Below are positions 51,649 to 59,515 of a stretch of DNA of 64,000 nt, in pieces. A model generated the notes under the pieces. It searched no databases and was not told the origin of the DNA. It was given only the letters and a program-made list of their open reading frames with translations. The stretch is from Hirschia sp. (GTDB taxonomy: Bacteria; Pseudomonadota; Alphaproteobacteria; Caulobacterales; Hyphomonadaceae), in assembly GCA_002709235.1 (NCBI GenBank), contig PAQI01000018.1:42969-106968 (forward strand). Direction: 5' to 3'. The stretch's first letter is position 1. Every line of letters starts with the position of its first letter. Made by a program: the position numbers and the translations under genes.

Positions 51649-52593
51649 TCAAGCGACGCCAGCTTCCGCTGGCTGGGTGTTAGTCATCGTTTCTCTCAGG
51701 GCAGCTGCGTGTATCGAGGCAGACGGTCTGAGGACACGTAGTGCGGCTCCATCAACTGATGACAGCACTGAGAAAGGTTGGCCCAGACCCATCAGTTTGG
51801 CTCGGAGTCCGGATCTCTGGCTTTCAAGTTTTGCGCGCCAGCGCACTTGCGTTACCCCTCTTGCGGCAGGGACGGGTGCGACCCTGGCGCGGAGCAGAGG
51901 TTTGAATGCATCGTCTCGCAAAAGCAGTTCGCTCTCACCTGTGACAGGATCCGTTGAAATCCGAAGTGTGATGGGAAAGTCTGATGTGAAAGGCGAGGGC
52001 CAGTGAGGGCCGGCCCATTTGCAGGAGCGTTCCAGAACCAATTGTCCGTCGACTTCGGCAAGTTCAGACATGAGGTAAGGCGTGAACAATACGCCGCGTA
52101 TGGAGATGACGAGTGACGGGTCATCGAACAGTGCCGCAAGATATTGATCATGAGATAGCGCGACATCGACACTTCCCGAAAGGGGGAGTGATTGTGAAGG
52201 AGCGTCAATTGGGGTGGCCTTGGTATCAGCACACAGACGGACAAATCCACCGCTTTCAACAACCTGATAGGCCTGCGCGCGGTATAGTTTTGGAAACTTG
52301 GCGTCGCTTTTCAGGTTTGGAATATCCTTCAAATGCCCGGTTTCACCATCATAGGTCCAACCATGATAGCCACACTGGATCATGCCATTGCCGAGCACAC
52401 AGCCCAATGACAAGGGTGCGCGGCGATGCGGGCAGCGGTCCTCCAAAGCGCGGGCTGTTCCCTGATGATCACGCCACAACACTATTGGATCGTCACCAAT
52501 GTTGACATTGATCGGCTTGTCCGAATTCACTTCTTCAGAACGGGCGACCGCCCACCAAACTGACTTGTTCATACGAGGCTCGTGCTCTTTCAT
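51649..52593 (-). CDS. Rieske [2Fe-2S] oxygenase-like protein with degenerate iron site
   Basis: A 314-residue protein with an intact Rieske domain: Cys54-x-His56 (RCPHRRAPLSLG) and Cys74-xx-His77 (QCGYHGWTYD). In the following domain the expected DxxHx4H becomes ALSHDQYLA: Ala145, His148, Ala153. The bridging Asp and second iron His are thus missing. It looks like an electron-transfer half that serves the Rieske-less partner encoded next. The start may be ATG 52593 or ATG 52572 (MNKSVWW). It is controlled from the TetR-type operators just upstream. Confidence 0.85.
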   Translation of the reverse strand: MKEHEPRMNKSVWWAVARSEEVNSDKPINVNIGDDPIVLWRDHQGTARALEDRCPHRRAPLSLGCVLGNGMIQCGYHGWTYDGETGHLKDIPNLKSDAKFPKLYRAQAYQVVESGGFVRLCADTKATPIDAPSQSLPLSGSVDVALSHDQYLAALFDDPSLVISIRGVLFTPYLMSELAEVDGQLVLERSCKWAGPHWPSPFTSDFPITLRISTDPVTGESELLLRDDAFKPLLRARVAPVPAARGVTQVRWRAKLESQRSGLRAKLMGLGQPFSVLSSVDGAALRVLRPSASIHAAALRETMTNTQPAEAGVA

Positions 52594-52601
52594 ACGCTAA
52601 T

Positions 52602-52637
52602 TGACAATTAAATTGACAGATGACAATTTAATTGTCA
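52602..52637. promoter_or_regulatory. Double palindromic TetR-type operator
   Basis: TGACAATT-T-AATTGTCA (52621-52637) is a perfect 17-bp palindrome. TGACAATT-A-AATTGACA (52602-52618) is a near-perfect second copy 19 bp away. The arms also form an exact 15-bp inverted repeat (52601-52615 with 52624-52638). The site lies between the divergent Rieske operon and the TetR gene. Confidence 0.82.
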
Positions 52638-52653
52638 ATTGAATTCAAAGGAA

Positions 52654-53358
52654 ATGCCCGCATCCGTGACGAAATCTTTTCCCATTAAAGTTGATCAAAC
52701 CGCCATTATTGGTGAACGCAAACGTGGTCGTCCGAAGGCGGATACCAGCAACTCCATTGACGAAGCTCATCTGTTGAATACGGCATTCACCATGTTCGCG
52801 GCATATGGCTATGAAGCTTCAACCATGCGAGCGATGGCGCGAGAGCTTGAAGTCAGTCACAATCTTCTGAATGTCCGCTTTGGTCGTAAGTCTGAGTTGT
52901 GGAAAGCGGCTGTGGGCTGGCGATTGGACGAGGCAGCGCGTGATGTTGAGCGTGCGTTTGCCGAAGAAGGCGCACCAGAAGACAGGCTAAGAGAGCTGGT
53001 CTATCGTTTCTGTCGCTGGGCCATCATCAATTCTGACATCATTGCGATCAGTCACCAGGAAGGGCAGCAGAAAAGCTGGCGACTGGATTATCTTGTTGAG
53101 CAGTTCATCTTGCCTTTTCAGGAACGTCTGCAGTCTTTGCTGGCCGAAGTCGCGCAAGAACGGCAGCTGACACCTATAGATTCAGGCATGCTGTTGGCCC
53201 TGCTTGTGAACGGGGTTGGTTCCTATTTTGCGCTCGGTCCACTGCAGAACAAGCTGTTACCAGACCAGGCCGTTGCCGACGGAAATGGGATCGCGCCGGA
53301 AAAGCAGGCGGACGCCATGGCTGAGTTTCTCCTGGCGGGTTTGCTGGCCTCCAGATAA
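52654..53358 (+). CDS. TetR-family transcriptional regulator
   Basis: A 234-residue TetR protein. A basic leader GERKRGRPKADTS is followed by the helix-turn-helix LLNTAFTMFAAYGYEASTMR-AMARELEVSHNLLNVRFG. The C-terminal helical ligand domain lacks obvious homologues. The ATG at 52654 is preferred, though an AAAGGAA is very close to it; an in-frame TTG at 52639 overlaps the operator. It probably represses the divergent Rieske operon and itself through the double palindrome. Confidence 0.94.
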   Translation: MPASVTKSFPIKVDQTAIIGERKRGRPKADTSNSIDEAHLLNTAFTMFAAYGYEASTMRAMARELEVSHNLLNVRFGRKSELWKAAVGWRLDEAARDVERAFAEEGAPEDRLRELVYRFCRWAIINSDIIAISHQEGQQKSWRLDYLVEQFILPFQERLQSLLAEVAQERQLTPIDSGMLLALLVNGVGSYFALGPLQNKLLPDQAVADGNGIAPEKQADAMAEFLLAGLLASR

Positions 53359-53368
53359 GGTGGTCGCT

Positions 53369-54391
53369 TTACTGGTAAAACAGATCCGCGATGTTTGCGC
53401 GGTATCGAGCGGCCTTGTCTTCAGGCATTCCGAATTGTGGAACAACCGGTGTGATCGAATCTGCGAATGCAAGCCGCTCAAGAACCTGTGTTCGGACATC
53501 ATCTGCGGACCCCAATATCGTGATGGCGGTCACCATCTCATCAGGGCAGGCATTTGCCATGGCTTCATAGTCCTGAACTGCGAATGCAGCCTGGATGGCT
53601 TTCGCTTCCGCGCCGAATCCAATCTCTGCGAAATAGCGCATATATTGTGGTGATTGGGTGTAGAAGGCGATATTGGCGCGGGCGTCAGCAATTGCTTCTT
53701 TGCGATCAGGGTTGATGACGGTGAATATCATCAAATTGACGTCGACATCGGATCGATTTCGGCCTGCCTTGTCCAGTCCTGTTCGCAAAGAGGCACCGAC
53801 GCGGTCGCGCAGCCAATTGGTGGTCCAGAGTGGGTGGCCAAGCAATCCATCTGCGACGGTACCAGCCTGTTCACATGCTTTCTCGAAAACGGCAGGCAGA
53901 TAGATTGGTATCTCGTTGCGTCGGGCCGGACGAACGAGACGGAAGTGGGACAAATCAAGAGTGTGGTAATTGCCTTCCAGCTGTCCCAATTCTCCTGTGT
54001 GGCCTGAGGCTACAATCTGGCGCACCTGAGCGACGACTTCACGCATATGGGCCAGCGGCTTGCCATAAGGCATTCCGAAACTGCCTTCAATCTGGCGTTC
54101 GGCGCTGGAGCCAAGCCCGAGAACAGCTCGCCCATTGCTGATATGATCCAGATCGATTGCGCTACAGGCCGTTTCCAATGGGCTTCGAGTGAAGGCGAGC
54201 GCAATGCCCGTACCCAGTTTGATCCTGCTTGTTACAGCGGCAGCAGCGGCCAGTACGGTAAATGGTGCGCCGAAGATCTGCGGAGCCCAGACTCCTTCAA
54301 CGCCCGCGGACTCCCAGCCTTGCACCAATGGAACAAGCTCATCGGCTGGAAGAACCGGCAATTCAGCCCAAACTGGTTTGCCTTCAAACAC
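53369..54391 (-). CDS. LLM-class oxidoreductase
   Basis: A 340-residue luciferase-like protein from a GTG start. GVEGVWAPQIFGAPFTVLAA, TGIALAFTRSPLETACSAIDLD, ISNGRAVLGLGSS and IPIYLPAVFEKACEQAG follow the LLM pattern and resemble the protein at 49510. It is the last gene of the operon that begins with the sulfotransferase at 56384 and starts 2 bp after the LEH-like gene. The [2Fe-2S] ferredoxin gene lies two genes upstream. Confidence 0.9.
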   Translation of the reverse strand: MFEGKPVWAELPVLPADELVPLVQGWESAGVEGVWAPQIFGAPFTVLAAAAAVTSRIKLGTGIALAFTRSPLETACSAIDLDHISNGRAVLGLGSSAERQIEGSFGMPYGKPLAHMREVVAQVRQIVASGHTGELGQLEGNYHTLDLSHFRLVRPARRNEIPIYLPAVFEKACEQAGTVADGLLGHPLWTTNWLRDRVGASLRTGLDKAGRNRSDVDVNLMIFTVINPDRKEAIADARANIAFYTQSPQYMRYFAEIGFGAEAKAIQAAFAVQDYEAMANACPDEMVTAITILGSADDVRTQVLERLAFADSITPVVPQFGMPEDKAARYRANIADLFYQ

Positions 54392-54393
54392 GC

Positions 54394-54771
54394 TCAGAAT
54401 CCCTTTGCGGTATCGAAGTAATCGCGCCAGGCAATGATCTTGGGGCCTTCCATCTCAAACACGCCCATAAGTTTGAGGGAGACAATCAGGTTTCCGGACT
54501 TGTCGTGGAAATTGTCTGTTCGTTCGGTCAGAACGATGTTTCCCGCCTCAGCAGCGTGATGAACGATCACTTCGCCACTTTCTATTGGCTTCATCTGCGC
54601 AAAGCCATCCATGAACGCCTTCGCCTCTGAAAAGCCAACCGTCCGTGATATCCCTACATTCTCCCAGATCGTCTGATCGGTAAATCGACGTTCCATGGAT
54701 GAGAGCATGTCCGCCAAAGTCGGCTTCCATTCATCAAAGAAAGTCAGGACTTCGGTTAGCGGACTGCTCAT
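54394..54771 (-). CDS. Limonene-1,2-epoxide-hydrolase family protein
   Basis: A 125-residue protein matching the LEH family at near full length. It has TLADMLSSMERRFTDQTIWENVG, LTERTDNFHDK (Arg/Asp) and GVFEMEGPKIIAWRDYFDTAKG (second catalytic Asp). The pattern agrees closely with limonene-1,2-epoxide hydrolase, more so than the two larger paralogues. It would hydrolyse a cyclic epoxide. The gene sits 2 bp from the ferredoxin gene and 2 bp from the LLM gene, in one operon. Confidence 0.9.
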   Translation of the reverse strand: MSSPLTEVLTFFDEWKPTLADMLSSMERRFTDQTIWENVGISRTVGFSEAKAFMDGFAQMKPIESGEVIVHHAAEAGNIVLTERTDNFHDKSGNLIVSLKLMGVFEMEGPKIIAWRDYFDTAKGF

Positions 54772-54773
54772 GA

Positions 54774-55091
54774 TCAGTCTTCCTCAGCGATCGTTACAGT
54801 CATGCCATCCAGTTCAGGTGTTACAGCGACCTGGCAAGACAGGCGGCTATTCTCGACACGATGCTCAGAACCATCGAGCAAGTCGCTTTCGTCTTCACTG
54901 ATTTCTGGCAGTTTTGCCGCATAGGCGTCATCGACGATGACATGGCATGTCGCGCAGGAGCAGCAACCGCCGCACATGGCAAGTAGTTCGTCGAAACCAG
55001 CGTCCCGGATCAGTTCCATCAATGACTGACCTGGTTCGGCGGTTACAGCTTTGGTCGAGCCATCGCGGCTGATTACGTTGATTGTCGTCAC
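54774..55091 (-). CDS. [2Fe-2S] ferredoxin, adrenodoxin type
   Basis: A 105-residue ferredoxin with ligands Cys40-x5-Cys46-x2-Cys49 and Cys86, the adrenodoxin/putidaredoxin spacing. Extra Cys43 and Cys44 lie in the cluster loop ([10 protein letters not shown]). It starts at a GTG 8 bp after AAGGAG. It would carry electrons to the P450 at 10564 or to the Rieske pair. No ferredoxin reductase gene occurs in the window. It lies between the sulfotransferase and LEH-like genes. Confidence 0.95.
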   Translation of the reverse strand: MTTINVISRDGSTKAVTAEPGQSLMELIRDAGFDELLAMCGGCCSCATCHVIVDDAYAAKLPEISEDESDLLDGSEHRVENSRLSCQVAVTPELDGMTVTIAEED

Positions 55092-55112
55092 GGATAATCT
55101 CCTTGATATCTG

Positions 55113-56384
55113 TTATTTCACTTCCCGTTGAACAGGGAAGTGGTCGAAATAGAATTCGAAGTCCTTGCGGATGTCATCGGCGGTTATACCAAAATCCCGT
55201 TCCAGATCGAAAATGACCTTTCCCTTAACGCCAGGGTCGTGGTCGGCATGGTATTTATGCATGGTCGATAGCGTTTCAGCATCCAATGTAATGCCCGCCT
55301 TGGAATATATCTCATTCAGGATCGGATCGGGGTTCTTGATCCACTCATGAAAAAAGACGTCGACTGTCTGTTCGGGAGGAAGCACATGATGATCCCTTAC
55401 ACAGCGTTCCAACAGGGTTTTGTATCGATCGATCCAATAGCCCTTGGGTTCTTCCGGGTCACTTTTCGTACGAAGTATGCGCGATGCGTACAGCCACATG
55501 GACAGCGTTGAGCGGATTGAGCCAACCGGGTCACGGTGCGTGATCACAAAGGTGGCATCCGGGAAGGTTGAATGTAGTACAGGCAATTGTTCCATGTGCT
55601 GCGGGCATTTGATGACCCAGCGGTTGGGGCCCTTCAGGAAGGTCAGAACCTGCAATCCCTTCTTGAGGTAGGCGTAGACACTGCTCTGATCATGGCTGAG
55701 ATAGTAATCCCGCCATCTTGGAACCAGCGCCATCCACTCAAGAAGGTACGACGAGAAATCGAGTGCTTGTAATTCGATGTCCTCGCTGATGTGATCGGGT
55801 GAAAATTCATGCATGTACTTGAACAGGGGCAACATGGCATCCTGTTGCTGCCAACCAGCTTCGGCACGGGTCCAGCGCGGATTAGGATCGTCAGCCGTCG
55901 GTTCATCCTCAGCTGTCGGGACGGGGGCTACTGCCTCCCACCATGGCATGGATCGCAAGCGCGTATCCGCAGACAAAAGTCCCAGAAGGTGCGTTGTTCC
56001 CGAGCGTGGCGGGCCTGCGACAATGATTGGCCGATCGATTTCGATATCCAGGATTTCGGGGTGACGCTTGCAGATGTCTTCTACCCGAAGACGATCACTG
56101 GCATATCGAACAAACATGCCCCAAAGCGCTGCGTGCGAGATAGGGCTGAGAAATTCGTCTTCCTTGACGCATTCACACCAGAGATCGAGTCGCTCCACAA
56201 AATCCATTTCGCCAAAATCGCTGAGACCAGTCTTCTCCTTGGCTGCTTCCAGAATAGTGTCTGATGAAAAATCGAAATTCGCCTGTGATGCACCAGCAAG
56301 AGCAGCTTTCTGCATTTCAGTAAGAATGGGCGCGGACATATCCGTGATTTCGAAGACTTCTCCGGTTTGTTTCGCTTTGGCCAT
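55113..56384 (-). CDS. Sulfotransferase-family protein
   Basis: A 423-residue sulfotransferase-fold protein. The PAPS loop is AGPPRSGTTH (about residues 123-132) and the 3'-phosphate motif is FVITHRDPVGSIRS. SPDHISEDIELQALDFSS and the tail FDLERDFGITADDIRKDF resemble the other two sulfotransferase-like proteins of the window but with an N-terminal extension of about 100 residues. The ATG at 56384 is 8 bp after AAAGGGG; another ATG three codons earlier is too close to it. It is the first gene of the ferredoxin, LEH and LLM operon. Confidence 0.88.
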   Translation of the reverse strand: MAKAKQTGEVFEITDMSAPILTEMQKAALAGASQANFDFSSDTILEAAKEKTGLSDFGEMDFVERLDLWCECVKEDEFLSPISHAALWGMFVRYASDRLRVEDICKRHPEILDIEIDRPIIVAGPPRSGTTHLLGLLSADTRLRSMPWWEAVAPVPTAEDEPTADDPNPRWTRAEAGWQQQDAMLPLFKYMHEFSPDHISEDIELQALDFSSYLLEWMALVPRWRDYYLSHDQSSVYAYLKKGLQVLTFLKGPNRWVIKCPQHMEQLPVLHSTFPDATFVITHRDPVGSIRSTLSMWLYASRILRTKSDPEEPKGYWIDRYKTLLERCVRDHHVLPPEQTVDVFFHEWIKNPDPILNEIYSKAGITLDAETLSTMHKYHADHDPGVKGKVIFDLERDFGITADDIRKDFEFYFDHFPVQREVK

Positions 56385-56458
56385 TCTTATCATCCCCTTT
56401 TTGCGTACGCGCTCATTTTATATTGGGCGAGATAGAAAGGCAGAATTGAAAGCGTTGT

Positions 56459-56474
56459 CCTACCAAAAGATATG
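56459..56474. promoter_or_regulatory. Copy of cluster dyad (CCTACC-N4-GATATG)
   Basis: One mismatch from consensus. It lies midway between the divergent starts at 56384 (82 bp) and 56544 (78 bp). Confidence 0.45.
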
Positions 56475-56543
56475 CGGTCTTGGCTTCAATCGGGTTTAGC
56501 CATGATTTCGGAATAGCTGATAGTGAGGAAATGCATAGCTAAA

Positions 56544-57317
56544 ATGGCACAGAATCTCTTTGATCTTTCAGGTAAGGTAGCGCTGGTCACAGGCGGAAAC
56601 TCCGGATTGGGGTTTGGCTATGCCGAGGGATTGGCGCGGGCGGGAAGTGATCTGGTGATCTGGGGACGTCGCGCTGATGCAAACGAGCGCGCTGCTGAGA
56701 AGCTGCGAGCTTTCGGTGGGAAGGTTCACACGCAGTCGGTTGATGTGTCCGATGAATCTGCAATTGTCGCTGGCGTTGCCGATGCATTGTCCGCGATGGG
56801 AAAGATAGACACTGTCGTTGCAAATGCAGGAATTGCCAGTCAGAAGCCGTTCATCGACATGGACGCTGACACCTATAATTCATTGATGAATGTCAATCAG
56901 CACGGCGTTGTTTTTACCCTGCGAGAAGTCGCAAAACACATGGTGGAGCGTGGGGAAGGTGGGTCCATGATCCTGTGCGGTAGCGGGTCGATTTTCCAGG
57001 GCGTGCCGACCATGACGCATTATGGTGCGGCCAAAGGTGCGCTGAATTCCCTGGCCAAGGGAATTGCTGCTGAGCTGGGCCCGCATGGTGTTCGCTGTAA
57101 TGTCATCGCACCAGGTTTCATCGTGACTGAAATGACGATGGCCGACCCCGAGGTGGGCGAAATGCTCATAGGTATGGTTTCGGAAAAGACACCAGCCGGT
57201 CGTGCTGGTCAGCCTGAAGATCTGTGGGGTGCAGTGGTTTATCTCGCCAGTGATTTGTCCAGATATCACACCGGTGACACGCTGATTGTCGACGGTGGCA
57301 AGATCGCAAATAACTGA
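56544..57317 (+). CDS. Short-chain dehydrogenase/reductase
   Basis: A 257-residue SDR with TGGNSGLG, VANAGIAS, LCGSGSIFQ and the catalytic THYGAAK; HTGDTLIVDGG lies near the end. The ATG at 56544 is preferred over the in-frame GTG seven codons earlier. It opens the long forward operon that runs off the right edge and lies 12 bp before the VOC gene. Confidence 0.93.
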   Translation: MAQNLFDLSGKVALVTGGNSGLGFGYAEGLARAGSDLVIWGRRADANERAAEKLRAFGGKVHTQSVDVSDESAIVAGVADALSAMGKIDTVVANAGIASQKPFIDMDADTYNSLMNVNQHGVVFTLREVAKHMVERGEGGSMILCGSGSIFQGVPTMTHYGAAKGALNSLAKGIAAELGPHGVRCNVIAPGFIVTEMTMADPEVGEMLIGMVSEKTPAGRAGQPEDLWGAVVYLASDLSRYHTGDTLIVDGGKIANN

Positions 57318-57329
57318 GGATTATCAATT

Positions 57330-57836
57330 ATGTTTGTCCGTTCGAATGCTCGCCACAGTCAGATCGCGTATGTCACAACGGATCTGGAAAAGGCGCTCGC
57401 CATTTGGCGAGACGATTTCGATGTCCCATCCTTCCACGTGTTCAACAACGATATGCCGGGTCTGGAATCTTCACATCAGTATGAGTTGAAAATTGCGCTT
57501 GCGAATGTTGGCGGCGTCGAGATCGAGCTCATTGAACCCCTTAACGGCACGGCACCAATGCATGCGGAACCGCTTCCGAACAATGGTGATTTTGCGATGT
57601 GTTTCCATCATGTGGCCATGCGTATAGGCGGCAGTCTGGAAGATTATGAGGCTCACATCGGATCGCTGGACACAGATCGCCATCCGATCGTGTGGACAGG
57701 CGGGTTCGCAGACATGATGCGCTTTGCCTACACTGATGAGCGCAGCACGCTGGGCCATTATATTGAGCATGTCTGGTTTGATGAAGGCTTCTACGGTCAG
57801 CTTGCCGCGGCTATTCCTGTATACGGGGCACGCTGA
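57330..57836 (+). CDS. VOC-family protein
   Basis: A 168-residue glyoxalase-fold protein with two beta-alpha-beta modules: SQIAYVTTDLEKALAIWRDDF, IELIEPLNG, FHHVAMRIGG and a closing HYIEHVWFDEGFYGQL. Possible metal ligands are His of FHHVAM and Glu of IELIEP and YIEHVW. It may be a lyase, isomerase or dioxygenase. It is cotranscribed between an SDR and a tyrosine-phosphatase-like gene. Confidence 0.85.
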   Translation: MFVRSNARHSQIAYVTTDLEKALAIWRDDFDVPSFHVFNNDMPGLESSHQYELKIALANVGGVEIELIEPLNGTAPMHAEPLPNNGDFAMCFHHVAMRIGGSLEDYEAHIGSLDTDRHPIVWTGGFADMMRFAYTDERSTLGHYIEHVWFDEGFYGQLAAAIPVYGAR

Positions 57837-57841
57837 TCACA

Positions 57842-58594
57842 ATGCCTGTAAGTAACCTCAATTTTCGAGATATTGGCGGACTTTCGGCAGAAAGCGGATC
57901 AACACGACATGGTGTAATATTTCGCAGTGAAGGCCCACGCAATTTTTCTGCTGAACAATTTTCTGCTCTTCAGGACATGGGATTCAGGTCCATTCTGGAT
58001 CTGCGGTCCGCGCGTGAACGCGATGAAACGCCGCACAGCTGGCACGCAGACGATTGCCAATGGCACAAGCTGGATGTCAATGCAGATCTGCGTGTCTTTG
58101 GCCATTACGGACGTGATGCCCTGAATAAGGGGCCAGAGCCGGAGATCGCGATTGCGATCATGTCCGAAACATATCGGGAAATCATCGGCAGCTTGAAGCC
58201 GCACCTGTCATCCATCGCTCAGGTGCTCCTGTCCGGTTCGGTGCCGGTCTTGCTCAATTGTACCGCTGGCAAGGATCGCACTGGTGTCGCGATTGCACTC
58301 CTACTCGAAATCGCAGGTGTGTCGCGCGAAGTGATCATGCAGGACTATTTGCGTTCATCCATATTTGGAGAAAACCTGAAAAAAAGCAGGGATTTGGAGG
58401 AGGGCTTGACGGCAAGCTTCGGCTTTCTTCCAAGTCCCGGACAGGTCGATGCTCTGATTGGAGCCCGTGCGGATTATCTTGACACCGCATGGGATGAAAT
58501 CGCGCGAGAATGGTCGGACGTGCCGAGTTATTTTGAGGCGGCAGGAGTGGATCACGCAAGCCAGCGTCAGATTCGCAGCGTCTTGATTGGATAA
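57842..58594 (+). CDS. Tyrosine-phosphatase-fold protein (Y_phosphatase3 type)
   Basis: A 250-residue protein starting VSNLNFRDIGGLSAESG, with ILDLRSARERDE and the P-loop NCTAGKDRTGVAIALLL: Cys-x5-Arg with Asp and Lys inside, as in MptpB-like phosphatases. A C-terminal helical part follows. A phosphatase in the middle of a catabolic operon is unusual. It could remove a phosphate from a small molecule, perhaps one added by a kinase-like protein such as that at 43174. That link is speculation. Confidence 0.9.
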   Translation: MPVSNLNFRDIGGLSAESGSTRHGVIFRSEGPRNFSAEQFSALQDMGFRSILDLRSARERDETPHSWHADDCQWHKLDVNADLRVFGHYGRDALNKGPEPEIAIAIMSETYREIIGSLKPHLSSIAQVLLSGSVPVLLNCTAGKDRTGVAIALLLEIAGVSREVIMQDYLRSSIFGENLKKSRDLEEGLTASFGFLPSPGQVDALIGARADYLDTAWDEIAREWSDVPSYFEAAGVDHASQRQIRSVLIG

Positions 58595-58627
58595 ACGGGC
58601 CAGGTGCCCAAGCAAGGAATGATTGTT

Positions 58628-59491
58628 ATGAAAACAGGTGGTGTAATCGGTCTTGGCACAATTGGCGGCGGTGTCGCTCAGTGTCTACAACGTGCAGGGC
58701 AATTGGCGGCGATATATGATGTCCGTGCAGAGGCTGCTGATAATGTTCCGGGAGCGCCGGCCATGTCGGCGAATCCACGTGAACTAGCCGCGGCATCCGA
58801 CTGTGTGTTGATCGCTGTCCTGAATGGTCCACAGACCTTGGCGGCTTTGTCGGGACCGGATGGTGTCCTGGCAGCCAAAAAGCCGGGCCAGTACATAATT
58901 CTTCTTTCAACCGTTGAGATGGATGATCTGGAAACTGCACAGAAGCTTTGCGCTGATGCAGGCGTGACTCTTATCGACTGCGGCGTGACCAACGGACCGA
59001 AATCCGCAGAGAACGGACTGATTTGTCTCGCTGGCGGTGCGGATGAAGAGCTTGCAGCTGCCAAACCGATTTTTGACGGCTTTGCTCAGGAAGTTATTCA
59101 CATGGGCAAGGCAGGCGCAGGGATGGCGGCCAAGATCGCGCGTAACGCTATATTCTATGGTTGTCAGCGCGCTGGATATGAAGGTGCAGCCATCGCACGC
59201 AAGGCGGGTGTTGACCTCGATCAGCTGACGCTGGCGCTTTCCGGAGATCCAAATGCCGGAGGCGGCCTTTCCGGCGCACTGGCAATGGCCAAGCGCCCAA
59301 ATCCGGAGGGCAATCCGGCGGAAACCGGCGTTCGCCAATATTTCCACGGCCTCATGATCAAGGATCTTGATGCGGCACTTTCGGAAGCAGCCAGCTTTGG
59401 CATCAAGCTGCCCATGATTCAGCTGATCAAGGACAATTCTGAATCTACAGCTGGGCTTGAGCACCCGCTTGGTCAGCCTGCCGACAGCTAA
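58628..59491 (+). CDS. 3-hydroxyisobutyrate-dehydrogenase-like NAD(P) oxidoreductase
   Basis: A 287-residue beta-hydroxyacid dehydrogenase. The Rossmann loop GVIGLGTIGGGVA lies at the N-terminus. ILLSTVEMDDLETAQ and DCGVTNGPKSAENG occur at the substrate site, and GKAGAGMAAKIARNA carries the catalytic Lys. It would oxidise a beta-hydroxy acid or reduce a related ketone. The ATG at 58628 is 9 bp after AAGGA; ATG 58619 and GTG 58604 are earlier options. Confidence 0.92.
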   Translation: MKTGGVIGLGTIGGGVAQCLQRAGQLAAIYDVRAEAADNVPGAPAMSANPRELAAASDCVLIAVLNGPQTLAALSGPDGVLAAKKPGQYIILLSTVEMDDLETAQKLCADAGVTLIDCGVTNGPKSAENGLICLAGGADEELAAAKPIFDGFAQEVIHMGKAGAGMAAKIARNAIFYGCQRAGYEGAAIARKAGVDLDQLTLALSGDPNAGGGLSGALAMAKRPNPEGNPAETGVRQYFHGLMIKDLDAALSEAASFGIKLPMIQLIKDNSESTAGLEHPLGQPADS

Positions 59492-59515
59492 ATCAACAAT
59501 TTCTGGAGATACAAG

